Assembly: GCA_022818135.1 (NCBI GenBank)
Contig: JAFMSR010000007.1
Coordinates: forward strand, 29,885,566-29,949,565
DNA length: 64,000 bases
Source of the DNA: Saxidomus purpurata
Taxonomy: Eukaryota; Mollusca; Bivalvia; Venerida; Veneridae
Direction of reading: 5' to 3'
Made by a program: the position numbers and the translations under genes. The notes beneath the pieces were generated by a model. That model did not search any database and had not been told where the DNA came from. It worked only from the letters and a program-made list of their open reading frames with translations. Positions 1 through 12,681 of this stretch are shown here, piece after piece. How positions within the stretch are numbered: position 1 is the first letter of the stretch; every line of letters starts with the position of its first letter.

Positions 1-995
1 ATGTATACATATAACGTTAAAGTAATACTGACAATTCAGAAAGCAAGAATTTTAGTTACATACGTATACATGTACAACCGTCAACGTTAGTATAATTTCA
101 ATACAACATTGCAAGGATGATTTTTAGTAGACTTTTACCGAATACACTGGCTCCATCGGCCTCTTTCTTGCCTGAAAACACAGATGTATTTTTACCAGAC
201 TCTGTCCGCAGTCTGTGTCTGTTTTTTATGCCCAGTCAAGTTTGATTCGTATTGCGGCATTTAGAAAGACAGGCTTCTACTCACGGATTTCTTTTTAAAT
301 TGTCACCAAAAGCGGTTTAAAATTCTTGCAATAGTACTTCAGAATTTGTTTATTGTTTTTTGCTTTCTGAAAAAAATACAGCAAAAATATAATACTGAAA
401 TATCACAGAATATATTCTACTGCTACTGCATGTATGTATTACTCATGTGTGAAAATAAGTACAGTACATGTATGCGTTTTTGAATAAGCGAATGTAAATC
501 CATTTATGGGACTGGTGGAAGTATTTTGCTGTAAAATATGAATTCGCCGATGCCCGTAATACAATAAGAAACATTTTAAAACGATATCGCCATTTCTACA
601 GTAACACTGAAAGTTTAAGAAAAACATTCTCTTAGAAAACTGAACATGGTGAAACAAAACTGATTCGGAATTACGGTTTTACTTCTATTGTATCAGTTAA
701 AGTTTGATTATCTTAGTTGAAAATTGATAATCCGCTTATTTTGTGAGGTCTATATGGCATTTTTATCTGTTAACAAAAAAAAAAAAAAATAACTCAGTAT
801 CAGTTATTTCTTACACGTTACTAAACATTTTACTTGACCATAATGTTGTATTACATTTGCAGAGTGATAAAACTTCGAACCTAAAAATCAAAGAAAAAAT
901 GCATTTATAATCTTACAATTTACTGTTTATTACAAACATGAAGATATTAAAATGATTGGTTTTTATTTGGTAAGATACGCATCTTGATATTGCAG
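1..995. other. No gene recognised; intron or upstream flank of the filamin-repeat gene
   Basis: AT-rich sequence without a convincing open frame on either strand. The exon beginning at 996 starts at a splice acceptor (ttgcag) and needs two bases from an earlier exon, so at least one further exon lies to the left, either outside the window or as a small exon I cannot see. An A-tract lies near 775-789. Short minus-strand open frames here have no splice context or recognisable sequence. Confidence 0.5.
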
Positions 996-3900
996 ACACC
1001 AGCGACAGGAGAAAGATGATATTGACGCAACAGGTTTTAAATCCCATCCAACTATTCTTAGAACTGTACCTGAGGAACGGCAGGTATCAAAGGAAAGCGA
1101 CAATACACACAGTATAGATCAGTCTGCTCAAGCACTGAAGTATAAATGCACTGAGCTCGATGAGCACAACCGGTTGGATGACGATGGATATAAAAGTACT
1201 ACAAATAACGAACATCATGACGAGGAAAAGTTTGATCCACCGCATAGTGTTACTGAGCATGTACCAAACGGAAATATGGCATTTGTTGAAAAGCATACTT
1301 ATAATGCTGGAATGGTTGCCAAACGTTCTATACTTAAAAGGTATTATTTCCATTAAGAATAAATTTTAATTATGAGCAAAAAGAGCTGCATTTTGTGAAA
1401 CAAATACACACCACTAAACGAAATCATCAAACCCTAGTCGTGACCTTAAAGTAACAAAGTAATTCAATTATAAATTTGCACGTATATAGGACAATCTTCT
1501 AGTAATTATCAATAAACTCATAAAAATCATATTTAGGACTTCATCGATACACCACCCTTATAAAGCGCCTGCTAGACGGACGGCATCAGACGGACAGGTA
1601 TACAAGCTTCGACGGGGTTTAGTGTCGGTTGCCACATTAGACTTGTCTGATACCAATTCTGAACATTCATCAGAAGAGAAGCAAAACAATATAGCAGATG
1701 GAAATGGTAACTTCACTTAATATCACAGCCGATTAGAAAGAATGTTTGGTTCCGATAAATATCTGTGTATCTGTAATATCCGGAGAGCTAAAAGTATTAT
1801 CTTTTTTTCTGCATTTAACATAAGCATCACAGATAGATTTAACTTTAGCTCCTACAATTAAGTCTAGTACATGTAGTTCTATCTTCGTTTTATTTGCATG
1901 TTTTTATGTTTATAAAAGCCAAAACATTGATGTCTCCATTTCGAAAAGTTGAACGTGTATAAGATATAAAGAAGCACCAAATGTTTTCAGATATTAACGA
2001 TTGCCCTTATTTATGTCATGCTATGTCGATACGTTATGTCAAAAGGCTTTTTGACAGTGGATCAGTGAGTCATTGACTCAAAATTGAATTCTAAACAGCA
2101 AGCACGTCTTACATGATCTTGTCTCTCCGCGTATCAACTCGATAACGAGTACATATATGTCGGGGACAGCTTGTATTTATGCTAACTTTCTGTCGGACGA
2201 AAGCTTCACATTGACAGAATGTTGTATCCTTTATATCTAATGGGCAATCTGAATTAAGTGTAAATGAAATAATTCACATTTTAAGAATATAAGGTATGCA
2301 TTCTTGATCAAATAATATTAGATGGATGAATATTGATCGTTTAAATAAAGGTATACATATACAAATGTAGTAAGTTCTGATCCATAATTTTGAAAGTATA
2401 TTTTACAAAACAAACATTTTCTGTCAGATAAGTCAAACAAACTAAAATATTTAACGAGTATTGCTCGCAGATGTTTTTTTCGTAACCGACTTCATCTATT
2501 TTTCAATTAAATTATCACAAGATTTAAAAAAAGGTGAATACAATACGTTTTTACATGCTTTCAAAGCGGTTTTTACTGTAGCAGAAGAAACTGCACTAGA
2601 GTTTGCCTGGAAAATATTTCGACAATCACGTGAAGATTTTAGAATTACGGCTGATAATATTATGTTTGTGTCCTATTCCCTGACTAATAGAAATAAAAGT
2701 GATACATTTTTTATTAACGTAAGTCATGCTAGTTTCCAATGAGTGATAAAGAAGCTAGATCATATTTGTATCATTTTACTGTTATCCAGGGGACACGAGT
2801 CCAACACTTAAACTGCTCCACTCTTCGAGTATGAAGAAGGCCTGTATGTATATTAGTGAAAAAGCAGTGCACCAAACAACGATCAGCAGCTGTGGGGACA
2901 GTGAAACTATCCCTGAAGACATGTCAGATACTTCATTTCGAGCAAAAACCAAACTCCATGCGACACGATCACTGCCAATAATGCGCAAATACTGGAAAAG
3001 AGATCTGACCAATGAAGATTCGGTAAAAGGGCTTATTAATAGCTTACAAAAAATTCATTCGGTTAATTCCCTGCCTGATCTAGATAAACGTTCTACTGAC
3101 ATTGACACTGACATCTTAACCAATCGTCAACATCATTGCAAAAGTGAAGCCGCGTCTGCAATACATGACAGACCCAAAACACCTGCCATCTTGTCGAATG
3201 AAACGGAATTACGAAATTCACCGGTTGACACATTTGGCAAGATGCCAAAACAGGAACTGCGAAATGATGACATTTTTAGCTTCAGGGTTACCGATTTAAA
3301 AGCTGATAAATCAGGTCAAATATCGCCAATTTCTGTATTCAATGACAGTTTAGAGATCGCGGAGGAAAAGGTGACAGAAAATCAGGTTCCAGACACACCA
3401 TCCGCAACTAGTCAACGTGGAAATTTGACAAGACAGACAACAATCTTCTGCCAAAAAAGTAGTGTGGACTCGTCGTCTGTAAAGACTGACCATTCATCAG
3501 ACGACAAAGCAAGTATCGATCAGAGTTCGGAATCTAAAAGCAACCACTATTGTTCCTTCAGGAGAATTTACATTCACTCGGATGAAGAAAATAATGTTGT
3601 TGGTAAAAACGAAATTACTGTAATTATTCCAAAGGCTAAAATCGATAAGTGCACACAGGTATCACACACTGAAATTACCAGAGAAACTGGCTGGGATATC
3701 ATAGAAGGTGTTTACCTTCTTCTCCGTAAAATAAGCATTAACTTGCCATGTCAGATTGACAATGTTGCACGGAATAGATCTATTCCAATTACACTCCCTG
3801 TTGAAAATAAACGTGTCCAATCGGATGGAAACATTTCAACTGAAAACACATCGCCAGATAAAAACCGTTTGCAGGTTCCATTAAGTCCGCGCCATGACAG

Positions 3901-5966
3901 GGACTATCCTCCTAGACGTCCGTGTGTAGGAATTGAGACAAGTGCTTTAAATGGCCCCGAGTTAGAAGAACAGCGCGAGCGTTTACATAATGAAAACAAC
4001 TGGACTGTGAATGCGTGGTTTGAAAGGAACAGCTTACTTAATAATCCAAATCGACTAGCTCCAGTACGTCAGTTCACCATAGAGACTGTTGACAGTGGCT
4101 TCGACGACAGCCATACACTTGCGAACTTTAACAGACAAGGTCGATTAAGCCTGCCGAATGTACTGTCAGGTAACTTTTCACATTATTTGACGTTACTAGC
4201 ACATTTATTTTGTAATTTATAGTCGCTCAGTGCCTATCTTCAATGAATAAAACACATTTTATTTCACCATGAATGATGTAATAATAACTCCGCACAAAAC
4301 GTGATTTTCTCTGTATTCATGCAGATGTTGGCCTAGTTATTAGTATATATCAGTTAAAACATATACACGAAGTTCCTGTGCCATGTAGGAGCATGCATCT
4401 TAAATCCATTTATTTGTTTACATATTTAACAGAGAATGGACACGTTCGTCTGTGCCGCCGCCCATACCGTGGTCCTCAGATCCCATTAGCACCAAGTCTA
4501 GTTAACAGCAACAGTAGTCAGAGTGTTTCACTAGAACACAGGGAGGCAGGGAATGAAGCAGACGATGAGCTGCAGTCATTCAAATTTCCGTCTGTCACGA
4601 ACAAACAGCCCACGCGCAGACGCCATAAAAGAATCAATAGAGATGATTCTTTCAGCTTGTCAGATTCCGAACTACACGAAAGACGTAAAAGAATGCGTAG
4701 AAGAAATTTTACTTTTGACCACACTGTTTCTAGAAATGATGACAATAGTATCAAGGAACAGCGAAAAGATTTCGCTGAAATAATACGGAATATTTTGACT
4801 AGCAAGACTGTTTTAGGAAAGATGCGGCCAAACAAATCTGTAGATCAGTCACTAAACTCAGGTGATGATGACTTAATGCCTACCAGTGGACTTGCAGATT
4901 TAAAAATAGGTAAGAGCGACACATATAACGTGGACAGTGGAACAAAAACATGGAAAAGCAGACTAGGAACATTGTCAAGTGTTGATAGTAATTACCGTGG
5001 ATTCGGCTTATCAAAATCAATGAGAAGCGACTTTCTCTCCAGAATTGACAGCTTTCAAAATTTGTGTCCTACTGAAGAGGTAACGGACGTAAATTCACCG
5101 ACCAAGATTACTCACTGGCAAGATGAAAATGTAGTTATACCATATAGTGATGATAACGTTGAGTCAAGTGACGAAAATAACTTAATCATCAACAATGTAC
5201 TGCATGAACATTCTGATGGTGGAAGCGATGTGCAGATATCTAATGAAACCGATATCAAACGTTGTGCAATAGACGACTTTTCAGTTGATGAATCTCTTCA
5301 AAATGAAAACCACCTTGAAGAGTCATTTGAAAGTAATCAGATTGCTTTTCATTCTACGATAGATGGAACTATTCGTTCCTCGACGTATTTCGATATGTTT
5401 TCAAGCTTTGACCATTCACACCTTCATAAGGATGTCGAACCAAACGATATAGCTATGTTGGGTGACGTTATCTCTCTAGGAACAAACTCCGGGGAGCAGA
5501 CGATATTTCGTATGGCGGGAGCAGGTCTACGGTATGGTACCGTGGGTGTTAACAACTCGTTTCAGGTATAAAAGGCATCACATTTAAATAAAATAATGTA
5601 TCAATATGCTTTAAATAATTCTATGAAATACTTTTTAAGATTATCATTCAAACGGGATTTAAAGGAAGCATTTTGCCAACATAGCTTTGGTGTTGCTTTT
5701 GAAGAAGCTATTGTTTTGTCACAAAATAGTATCACTTTTCCTTTTTTCTATAGGTCTGGGTAGAGAATCCTACACCTGGTCCACTCACTGTCACCATCAG
5801 CGGTCCACAATCTCACTCCGTCACAGAAACGTCGGTTATATATACGGGAGATAACTTGTACGAAGTTTCTTATGAAGTTGCACATCCAGGAAAGTACCAT
5901 ATATATGTTAGATGGGGAGACAGGTCGCTTTCTAAAGATCCATATATCTGCGATGTTACAATATAG
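996..5966 (+). CDS. Ser-rich disordered protein with a single C-terminal filamin-type Ig repeat (5'-partial)
   Basis: Five exons read as one frame: 996-1340, 1537-1706, 2790-4169, 4433-5565 and 5754-5966 (stop TAG 5964-5966). All junctions have AG/GT borders and matching phases, giving about 1,079 residues. Most of the protein is rich in Ser, Asp, Asn, Lys and Arg with little hydrophobic content, so it is probably disordered. A strongly basic stretch (RRRHKR, then RRKRMRRRN) lies near 4610-4710. The last ~150 codons (about 5511-5963) carry a filamin/ABP280 repeat: GAGLRYGTVGVNNSFQV, then PGPLTVTISGP, then YEVSYEVAHPGKYHIYVRWGD and a terminal DVTI. This matches the usual GxGL..G.VG..xFxV, GPxxxxI.GP, Y.V.Y.V..PG.Y.I pattern. 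Filamin repeats bind integrin tails or other partners, so a cytoskeletal or adhesion adaptor role is inferred. The N-terminus is missing. Introns are short (196-1083 nt). I do not recognise an orthologue. Confidence 0.8.
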
Positions 5967-6466
5967 CGCGCTTTCCAACGGTAAAAATTACTAATGGAAG
6001 GAACTCGACACACAATCCAGCCGACTTAAAGCTGAGAAGGTATCTCAGGTTGGTGTGGTCAGTGTGGTCAGTGTTAACATTATGTTAGAAAAGGGAAACT
6101 TTCAAAAAATCTGCAGTCTACTTTCAGTAGGTATATTTATATTTCTGTCAGTGACGAGTAATTATGTGAAGTGTTAAGTGTAAATGTATTAAATTTGAAG
6201 TTTTGTTATATTTTGTTAATTGCTGTAATGCTGGACATTACTCACTGTAGGAACAAAGTCATACGTCTTGTTATTTCATGTAGAATGTTTCTATATCAGA
6301 CTTTTCGCTAAATCATTATACAAAATGTACAGTGTTTGTTGATTCAGTTCATTAATCAGTGCCTTTAGATAAGTTCGGAAACTTTCGGAATCCTTGCAAG
6401 GGTTCATAGATATTGTTTATTCATGAATTCATCGAAAGAGTGTAGAAACTGAACAGTTTATATGCA
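5967..6466. other. 3' flank/3' UTR of the filamin-repeat gene
   Basis: AT-rich, non-coding. It follows the TAG stop directly and probably contains the 3' UTR. There is a short tandem copy of the GTGTGGTCAG motif near 6053-6072. No open frame of note. Confidence 0.4.
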
Positions 6467-6480
6467 AAGAATCATGAAAG

Positions 6481-6747
6481 ATTTGATTTGATTTGATATG
6501 ATTTGAAGTAAATTTTATATAGGTCGTCCATGAGAGCAGATTTTAGCTTATTTTCCTGCATGAGACCCCGGCATGTCTCATACCATGCCAATACTTAACA
6601 AATTGTGTTTATTTCTGAGTCCAAAAAAAGAGAGATTTACCTGACTGCATTCCCAGTCAGTTTTATCCAAAGAGTGAATTTGATTGGTTGCCAAAAAGTA
6701 GGTCAATTACGGTGACCAATGAGATATGTGAGTGCGATTGACCTAGT
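6481..6747 (-). mobile_element. SINE-like retroposon, full-length copy 1, flanked by a 14-bp target-site duplication
   Basis: The 14-bp repeat AAGAATCATGAAAG occurs at 6467-6480 and again at 6748-6761, bracketing a 267-bp insert. Read on the minus strand the insert begins ACTAGGTCAATC and ends in a pentanucleotide tail (ATCAA)n, seen on the plus strand as GATTTGATTTGATTTGATATGATTTG at 6481-6506 in two pieces. A second copy in the opposite orientation lies at 26975-27238, so this is a family. A segment resembling an RNA polymerase III B box (GGGTCTCATCCC-like) is present internally, but no clear tRNA fold is visible. Confidence 0.85.
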
Positions 6748-6761
6748 AAGAATCATGAAAG

Positions 6762-7424
6762 CTGTTCCGAAGGACTACAAGTACCTCGGGAACCCTGTCA
6801 GAGATTCGTGAACAAAATATGGGAGAAGTCCGTGTATTATCTTATATATAAATTGTATGTTGCTAATACATTCATTAATGCTCCATAGAGTTGGTGAAAA
6901 AATTCGTAGCAAGTGTAAATCATGGAAAACACAGTCTAATTTCAAAGATTCGTGTACAGATGCCTTCATGAAACATATATATGTTTCTTGAAAATCCATC
7001 CTGACAAAGTGACATCGAAAAGATTGGGCAGTATTACACTCTAATTAAAGTCATTTTGACAATTCAGTATACATAACGAGAATAAGATGACGCTGGAATT
7101 GTTTTTGTTTTGTTGATACATTATTAAATTACATGTACATTATTACAAATGTTTTGTTAATAACTTCATTATTCGGTGCATTATGAAGAGAGAGTGTCAT
7201 CCATTAATAGCTAAAAATACTATGTACTAATATTTAAAAAGAGTAGTGGTAGACTGTCTGTGACAGTATACATTTGTATGTTGTTTTATGTACAAACAAA
7301 AAGCTATAAAAACTATCTTATTTATTGAAATATCATCCAAATGCATGCATACATTTGATAAAACATACAAAAATCGAACATACAGATATGCAATTGGCCA
7401 CTCTTTGCAAGACTTACTAGTATA
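6762..7424. other. Intergenic, nothing recognised
   Basis: AT-rich spacer between the SINE and the tandem array. A 74-codon minus-strand frame at 6775-6999 has no splice or family support. Confidence 0.4.
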
Positions 7425-8643
7425 TAAGACAAACAAGAGCTGGCCCTCACAAGTGACAAATGCCCCCAAAAGAGTTGTCTCACAGTATGTGTCCTCTCCA
7501 TGAGTTCAATGGTTGTGCCATGTAACTTTAAAGTCCTTCCATGCATGACAGAATTACCATGCATACAGTATTCCATTACTTTTAACTCAAAGTGTGACCT
7601 TGACCTTTGAGGTAGGGACGTGGGTCTTGCACGCGACATGTCGACTTGATGTATTGGACATTTGTACCAAGTTATTTTAAAATCAATCAATGACTGACAA
7701 AGTTATAGTCCGGACACGAATGTGTGCATATATACAGGATTCCATTACCTTCAAACTCTATGTGTGACCTCGATCTTTGAGGTAGGGATGTTGGTATTTG
7801 CAAGCTACACATTGTCTTGATATGCTGAACACGTGTGCCAAAATATTTTAAAATCAATGCATGACAGAGTTATAGTCCGGATACGAATGTGTGCATGTAC
7901 AGAGGATACCATTACCTTCATTATCTACGTGTGACCTTGACCTTTGAGGTAGGGACGTAGGTATTGTACGCGATACGTCGTCTTGATGTGTTGAACACTT
8001 GTGCAAAGTTATTTTCAAATCAGTTAATGCATGATAAAGTTACAGTCCGCACAAGGATTTGTGCATGTATAGAGGATTTTATTACCTTCAAACTCTACAT
8101 GTGACCTTGATATTTTAGGTTGGGACGTGGGGTTTGCACGCAACACGTTATCTTGATGTGCTGAACACTTGTGCCAAGTTATTTTCAAATCCTTCAATGC
8201 ATGACAAAGTTAAAGTCCGGACACGAATGTGTGCATATATAGAGGATTCCATTACCTTCAAACTCTAAGTTTTACCGTGACCTTTGAGATAGCGACGTGG
8301 GGTTTGCACGCGACACATTGTCTTGATATGCTAAACATTTGTGCCAATTTATTTTCAAATCCTTCGATGCATGACAAAGTTATAGTCCGGACACGAATGT
8401 GTGCATTATAGAGGATTCCATTACATTCAAACTCTAAGTGTGACCTTGACCTTCGAGTTAGGGACGTGGGTTTTGCACGCGACACATTGTCTTTATTTGC
8501 TGAACATTTGTGCCAAGTTATTTCAAAATCCTTCAATGCATGACAAAGTTACAACCCGGACACGAACAAATGTAAGGGCGGACGCACGGACGAACGGACG
8601 GTGCGATTTTAATATGCCACCCTTCGGTGGCCTTAAAAGTAGA
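7425..8643 (+). repeat. Element with about six tandem ~170-bp units ('pearl'-like bivalve repeat)
   Basis: The landmark CGGACACGAATGTGTGCAT recurs, with mismatches, near 7710, 7876, 8047, 8217, 8390 and 8556, giving a 166-173 bp period. Each unit carries TGTGACCTTGACCTTTGAGG, GCACGCGACAC and CAAGTTATTT boxes. The left end carries AACAAGAGCTGG...AATGCCCCCAAAAG. The right end carries a hairpin, GCCACCCTTCGGTGGC, followed by CTTAAAA. A second, shorter member with clear terminal inverted repeats lies at 26678-27398. The architecture (unique ends around 150-170-bp core repeats) resembles the pearl family of bivalves or a Helitron-like non-autonomous element; that assignment is inferred. Confidence 0.8.
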
Positions 8644-11600
8644 TAAAAATTATAGGTACAGTACATGAAATTATTTTATGCTGGGATTGTAAATGGGGCC
8701 TAGGGAAGTTTGAAATGAGGTGCAGATAAGGTCATTTGTTATTAAAATATAGGCTTTAAAGTTTTCCGTTAATAGCAAAGTTTTTCGCACACAGTAGAGT
8801 TGTTTTCTTATTGAGATGAAACAAATATGGCGAAGGTAATATTATAGGCCGCCACATTAAAGATAATCACAAACTCATGTACCTTTTGTAAACAGTAGAT
8901 TACCAGGACTACTCCAAAAGTTCTTAAAATCCAAAATGCTGCAGAATACTTTTCCTTGGTCACTGAAAGACGCCACTTTCACGTGCAGATTTGAATTAAT
9001 AATGGCGCCCAGGTTGCATCTTTTTTAATCTGGGGAGGTGGAAAATGTAACAAGGACGGAGATCCAAAGAAAATGCTGGATGATTAGCTTGGATCACATT
9101 TTCACCCATAAAATCGTTTGAACTATTTGCAAACAGCGGTGTTGTCATGAATCAGATGAGGACCACGTAGACCATTCGCTGTTATTATATTCTTTATTTA
9201 CAACTTTGAGCACTTTTTCTCTGTTACCGATTGAATTGACGCGGTTAGGATGTGTACTACATATCCCCAGGAATAGACAACAGTCTCGTTTTTCAGCCAC
9301 TGTTTATTGTCAACACAACGCGAATACTATATCTAGGTCTCAACTCCTATTATGAATACAGATATCTTGACCTACCTGTAAACAATGTCCTTTGACACGG
9401 AAGATTTCCAATAAGTTCTACGTAGCTCGATGTGAATCTGCTTTGCATGTATTTGGAAAGAGCAGGACTCTTTACGCTCCAACTGAATAACTCGGAAACG
9501 GTTCAATGGATATGAAATTATATACGTTTGCATGTTGCTAAAGATGAACTGTTTTCCTTTCATGAAATACATATATTTCATGCTTGTCATGCGTTGTTAT
9601 GACAACTTTCAGAACGGTCCTTGTATGGAGGTATGTGACTGCATACAATGATTAAGCAACAGTTTGTTTCAGTAAAACATCTTTAATGAGATGACGTCAA
9701 TCTCAAACAGGACTAGATCAACTTATTTAAAGTCATCCTTATTTTTATGTGAAAATGTTTGATAAGGGTCAGCTTATTGATTCATATCTCCCTAACTAAT
9801 CTACATGTGGTGTCAATTTTGAGATTTCGGACACCGTTTGTCAATATTAAAACATTTACTAGATGTTCTATCTCAAAAGTGGAGTGTGTGGCATTAGCCA
9901 AGTTGAGTGTGTGGCATTAACGCCATTTTCCTAATGACAACCACATTTAAATCTAAAAACTAGATAAGAGTTTAATTAACTTACAAAATCGATCAGGTCT
10001 TGCGTTTAGCCATGTTAGATAAATTGACTAGAAGAATTGACTAAAAATAGTGATTGAAAAATGGTTAGGGTTCTTTCCCTTCATATATTTTAGTTTGTTT
10101 GAGTCAATGCATTCATGTTATGAAGAAAACCGATAGTTTAAGATATCTATTAACTAAAGATACGACCATAAACGCATTAAAACACTTGATGTCAGCAATT
10201 ATTTACAAGCATAAGCAGAGCTCTGTGAACAACTTTGCTGTAATCTCTGCATTTAGTTTAAAGCACTTTATGGGATCCTGGTATACCATAATTCCTGTAA
10301 GAAATGTTAGTCTCTGTACCGTACAAATAAAATATACATAACGATTTATCCCTACTTACGTGGATGTAATCTGATATAGAAACTATTGAAAACTAACTAA
10401 GAATAATGATGATAACGCGTTGGCTGTTGTAAGATTGCCGATACCCTGTTAAGTTCGGTAGCTTTTTATTACGCTGCGTCTATGTATGATATAATAATAC
10501 ATGATGTTACTATACTTTTGTATAGAGAAAAAATGTTTTCTCCGTCCTTCTGCAGTATTATCAGCTTTTGGTCCTGCACGCGCAGGGCTATTATCGCATA
10601 GCTGCCCTAGGAAAACGTGCACGTGCAAACGTGACGTCATTTAACGGCAAAAAACATGATACATATAATAATTATATGTCCACTGGAGCTACGTTTTAAA
10701 GTTGACAATTATAGGAGAGCTGCGGCTTTATATGTCGCGGTGTGGCCCTTCGTATTGCATTCAGCTAACATCATAAATACATTTTCCACATTTGATGAAA
10801 TCAAATATTTATTTCCTGTTAACGAATTAATTCAGCGCGTTTTTTTTTATAAAGTGCAGATGCACGAGTTGATGAAGAGTACAACGTTGAAATATCGGTA
10901 TAGGAAATATAGACCGCTTACCTGTTTTTGGCAGCATGGGTTCATTTTGGCCTAATTCAACTGGTCAAAATGTCAGTTTGTCGCATTTCTTAAAAAGAGG
11001 ACTTAACCCTTTTAGCAGTTTTCCCGTAATCGTTTGTAAATGTCGGATACGGTCAGCAATTGTTATATTCAGCGCGTCTCAGGTGTGCGGATCTAAACTC
11101 AATTAATAACGATTTATCGGAATTAGAATTATTCGTATATAAACAAGGTTTCGCTATTTGTGAAATTGTTTAATTCGCTTTCTCAAGACTAGGGACATGA
11201 ATTGATATGTGCTTAGAGAATCGATCATTTAACTTTAGACAATATTTAAATAAACAGTTGATAACTGAAGTACAGCGGATTTAATGATTGCATTTACGAG
11301 TGCAATAAAGTTGTCAAATATATCTCGGAAAATGCTTAATATATGAGATGCAGTGAAAGCATTAAAATTAAAACAAAGCATGTACATGTGCTGCAGGATG
11401 ACTGGAATGGAATTTATTGACATACAAGTGAACGTTTTTAAAAATGCTAAAATTGATCATTCGTGCACGTCAAAAATGTAAGTGTGTGTTTCAGTATATT
11501 ATCTGATTGAGTAAAGTTTTTGCACCAGTATGCGCATGCATATTCCTTCCAGTTGCAAGAAAAAGTTGCACATCCGAGTAACTTTAAGCATCAGCGACTG

Positions 11601-12298
11601 TGCGTATAGATCCGTTGGTTTTCAGGAATCAAATGAATAGTTTCTTTACATCTTTCTGGACACGGGCCCATGTTTAATGTTCTTCGAACGTATCTATTAA
11701 AACCAAGCTAGCCCACAAATATACTGCCCTTTTAACTTTTATACGAAGATCGTGATAGATCGTATAAAATCCTTGAAATTTATTTTATGTTAGATAATGT
11801 TAGAATTGCGATTGTTAAATGCATTGTGTCGCTTCAAATTTTCAAGTGCTTTGTACACTTATCTACGGCTTTTACTTCAAATAAAATAGTGATTGCCAAT
11901 CTAGTTTATTTACCTAAATTCATAGAAAATGTTTCCGAGGATGTAAATATAAAATGTAGTGGGTACTTATCCTCTGTAAGTGGTCATTTTTCTGTTTTCA
12001 CTCTCACGTTTTAAGGTAAACGGATCATACACTCTACAGTATTATTTATCTGGAAAAAAAATGACACTAATGTATTGACATGCATTACCGGATCGTCTCT
12101 CTGACTGACACTATTTAGTCTGATCGCGACCGAAACCGTAGCAAAGCCTGTTGGGTTTTAAAATCCCACTAGCTCTTATCATTTTTTTTTACATTCCTAA
12201 CTTTGCTCTTTAAACGGATAAGTACATGTTAGAAATATAGTGAAGTATTTTTTTCCCCAATAATATTGCAAAAATCAAGAAAGCTTTTTCGTGAAGAA
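8644..12298. other. Intergenic, no gene recognised
   Basis: About 3.6 kb, AT-rich. Several 60-100-codon open frames exist on both strands (for example 10099-10341 and 10656-10955), but none has splice context, biased composition or recognisable motifs. A small direct duplication of GAGTGTGTGGCATTA lies near 9882-9918. The final few hundred bases may contain the promoter of the His-rich gene. Confidence 0.4.
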
Positions 12299-12681
12299 AT
12301 GGCTTGTATAGGAAAGAAAGGCATACGTAAGTATTGTTTTCAAGTGAACAGAGCATGATTTTATCATTTTCCTATCAGTAAATTATTTTTCTATATCAGC
12401 AAATTCCAAGTGATCCCGAGACTTTAACTAACGAATAGATGCAAATTTAAGACAAATGCACCCAACTGAAAATAATTTGCATGCAAAATTCTTACGAATA
12501 ATGAACTATTGCATAGCGAAAAAAATCGGTAAAATATCATTTAACTTCATGATTTTACTTTAACCAGCTTGCATTTAAGTAATTTTGTTCGCTTTTTAGA
12601 GGAACCCTTTAGCCGGATGTTGCGTGTTAAATCCTCGCTGAAATCGGCACGAAATGCCCTCAAAGGTGACAATGGAGGTGC
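12299..12681 (+). CDS. Two putative coding exons, probably the 5' end of the His-rich gene
   Basis: An ATG at 12299 opens MACIGKKGI and ends at a strong donor (GTAAGT, 12327). The phase-1 end joins in frame to an exon starting at 12600 after a CTTTTTTAG acceptor, giving QEPFSRMLRVKSSLKSARN and on to ALKGDNGG. The second exon has three possible donors, at 12666 (GTGACA), 12678 (GTGCGT) and 12682 (GTGAGT). Phase-1 exits would fit an acceptor at 13952-13953 in the next large exon. The phase-2 exit would fit skipping straight to the 17419 exon. The alternation cannot be settled from sequence alone. Function unknown; the peptide is basic. Confidence 0.45.

Noticed and set aside
2461..2742. 93-codon open frame between two exons of the filamin-repeat gene, with a GTAAGT donor at 2719
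   Set aside because: Including it as an exon (2471-2718) breaks the phase into exon 2790, the acceptor lacks a pyrimidine tract, and skipping it gives a perfect join.
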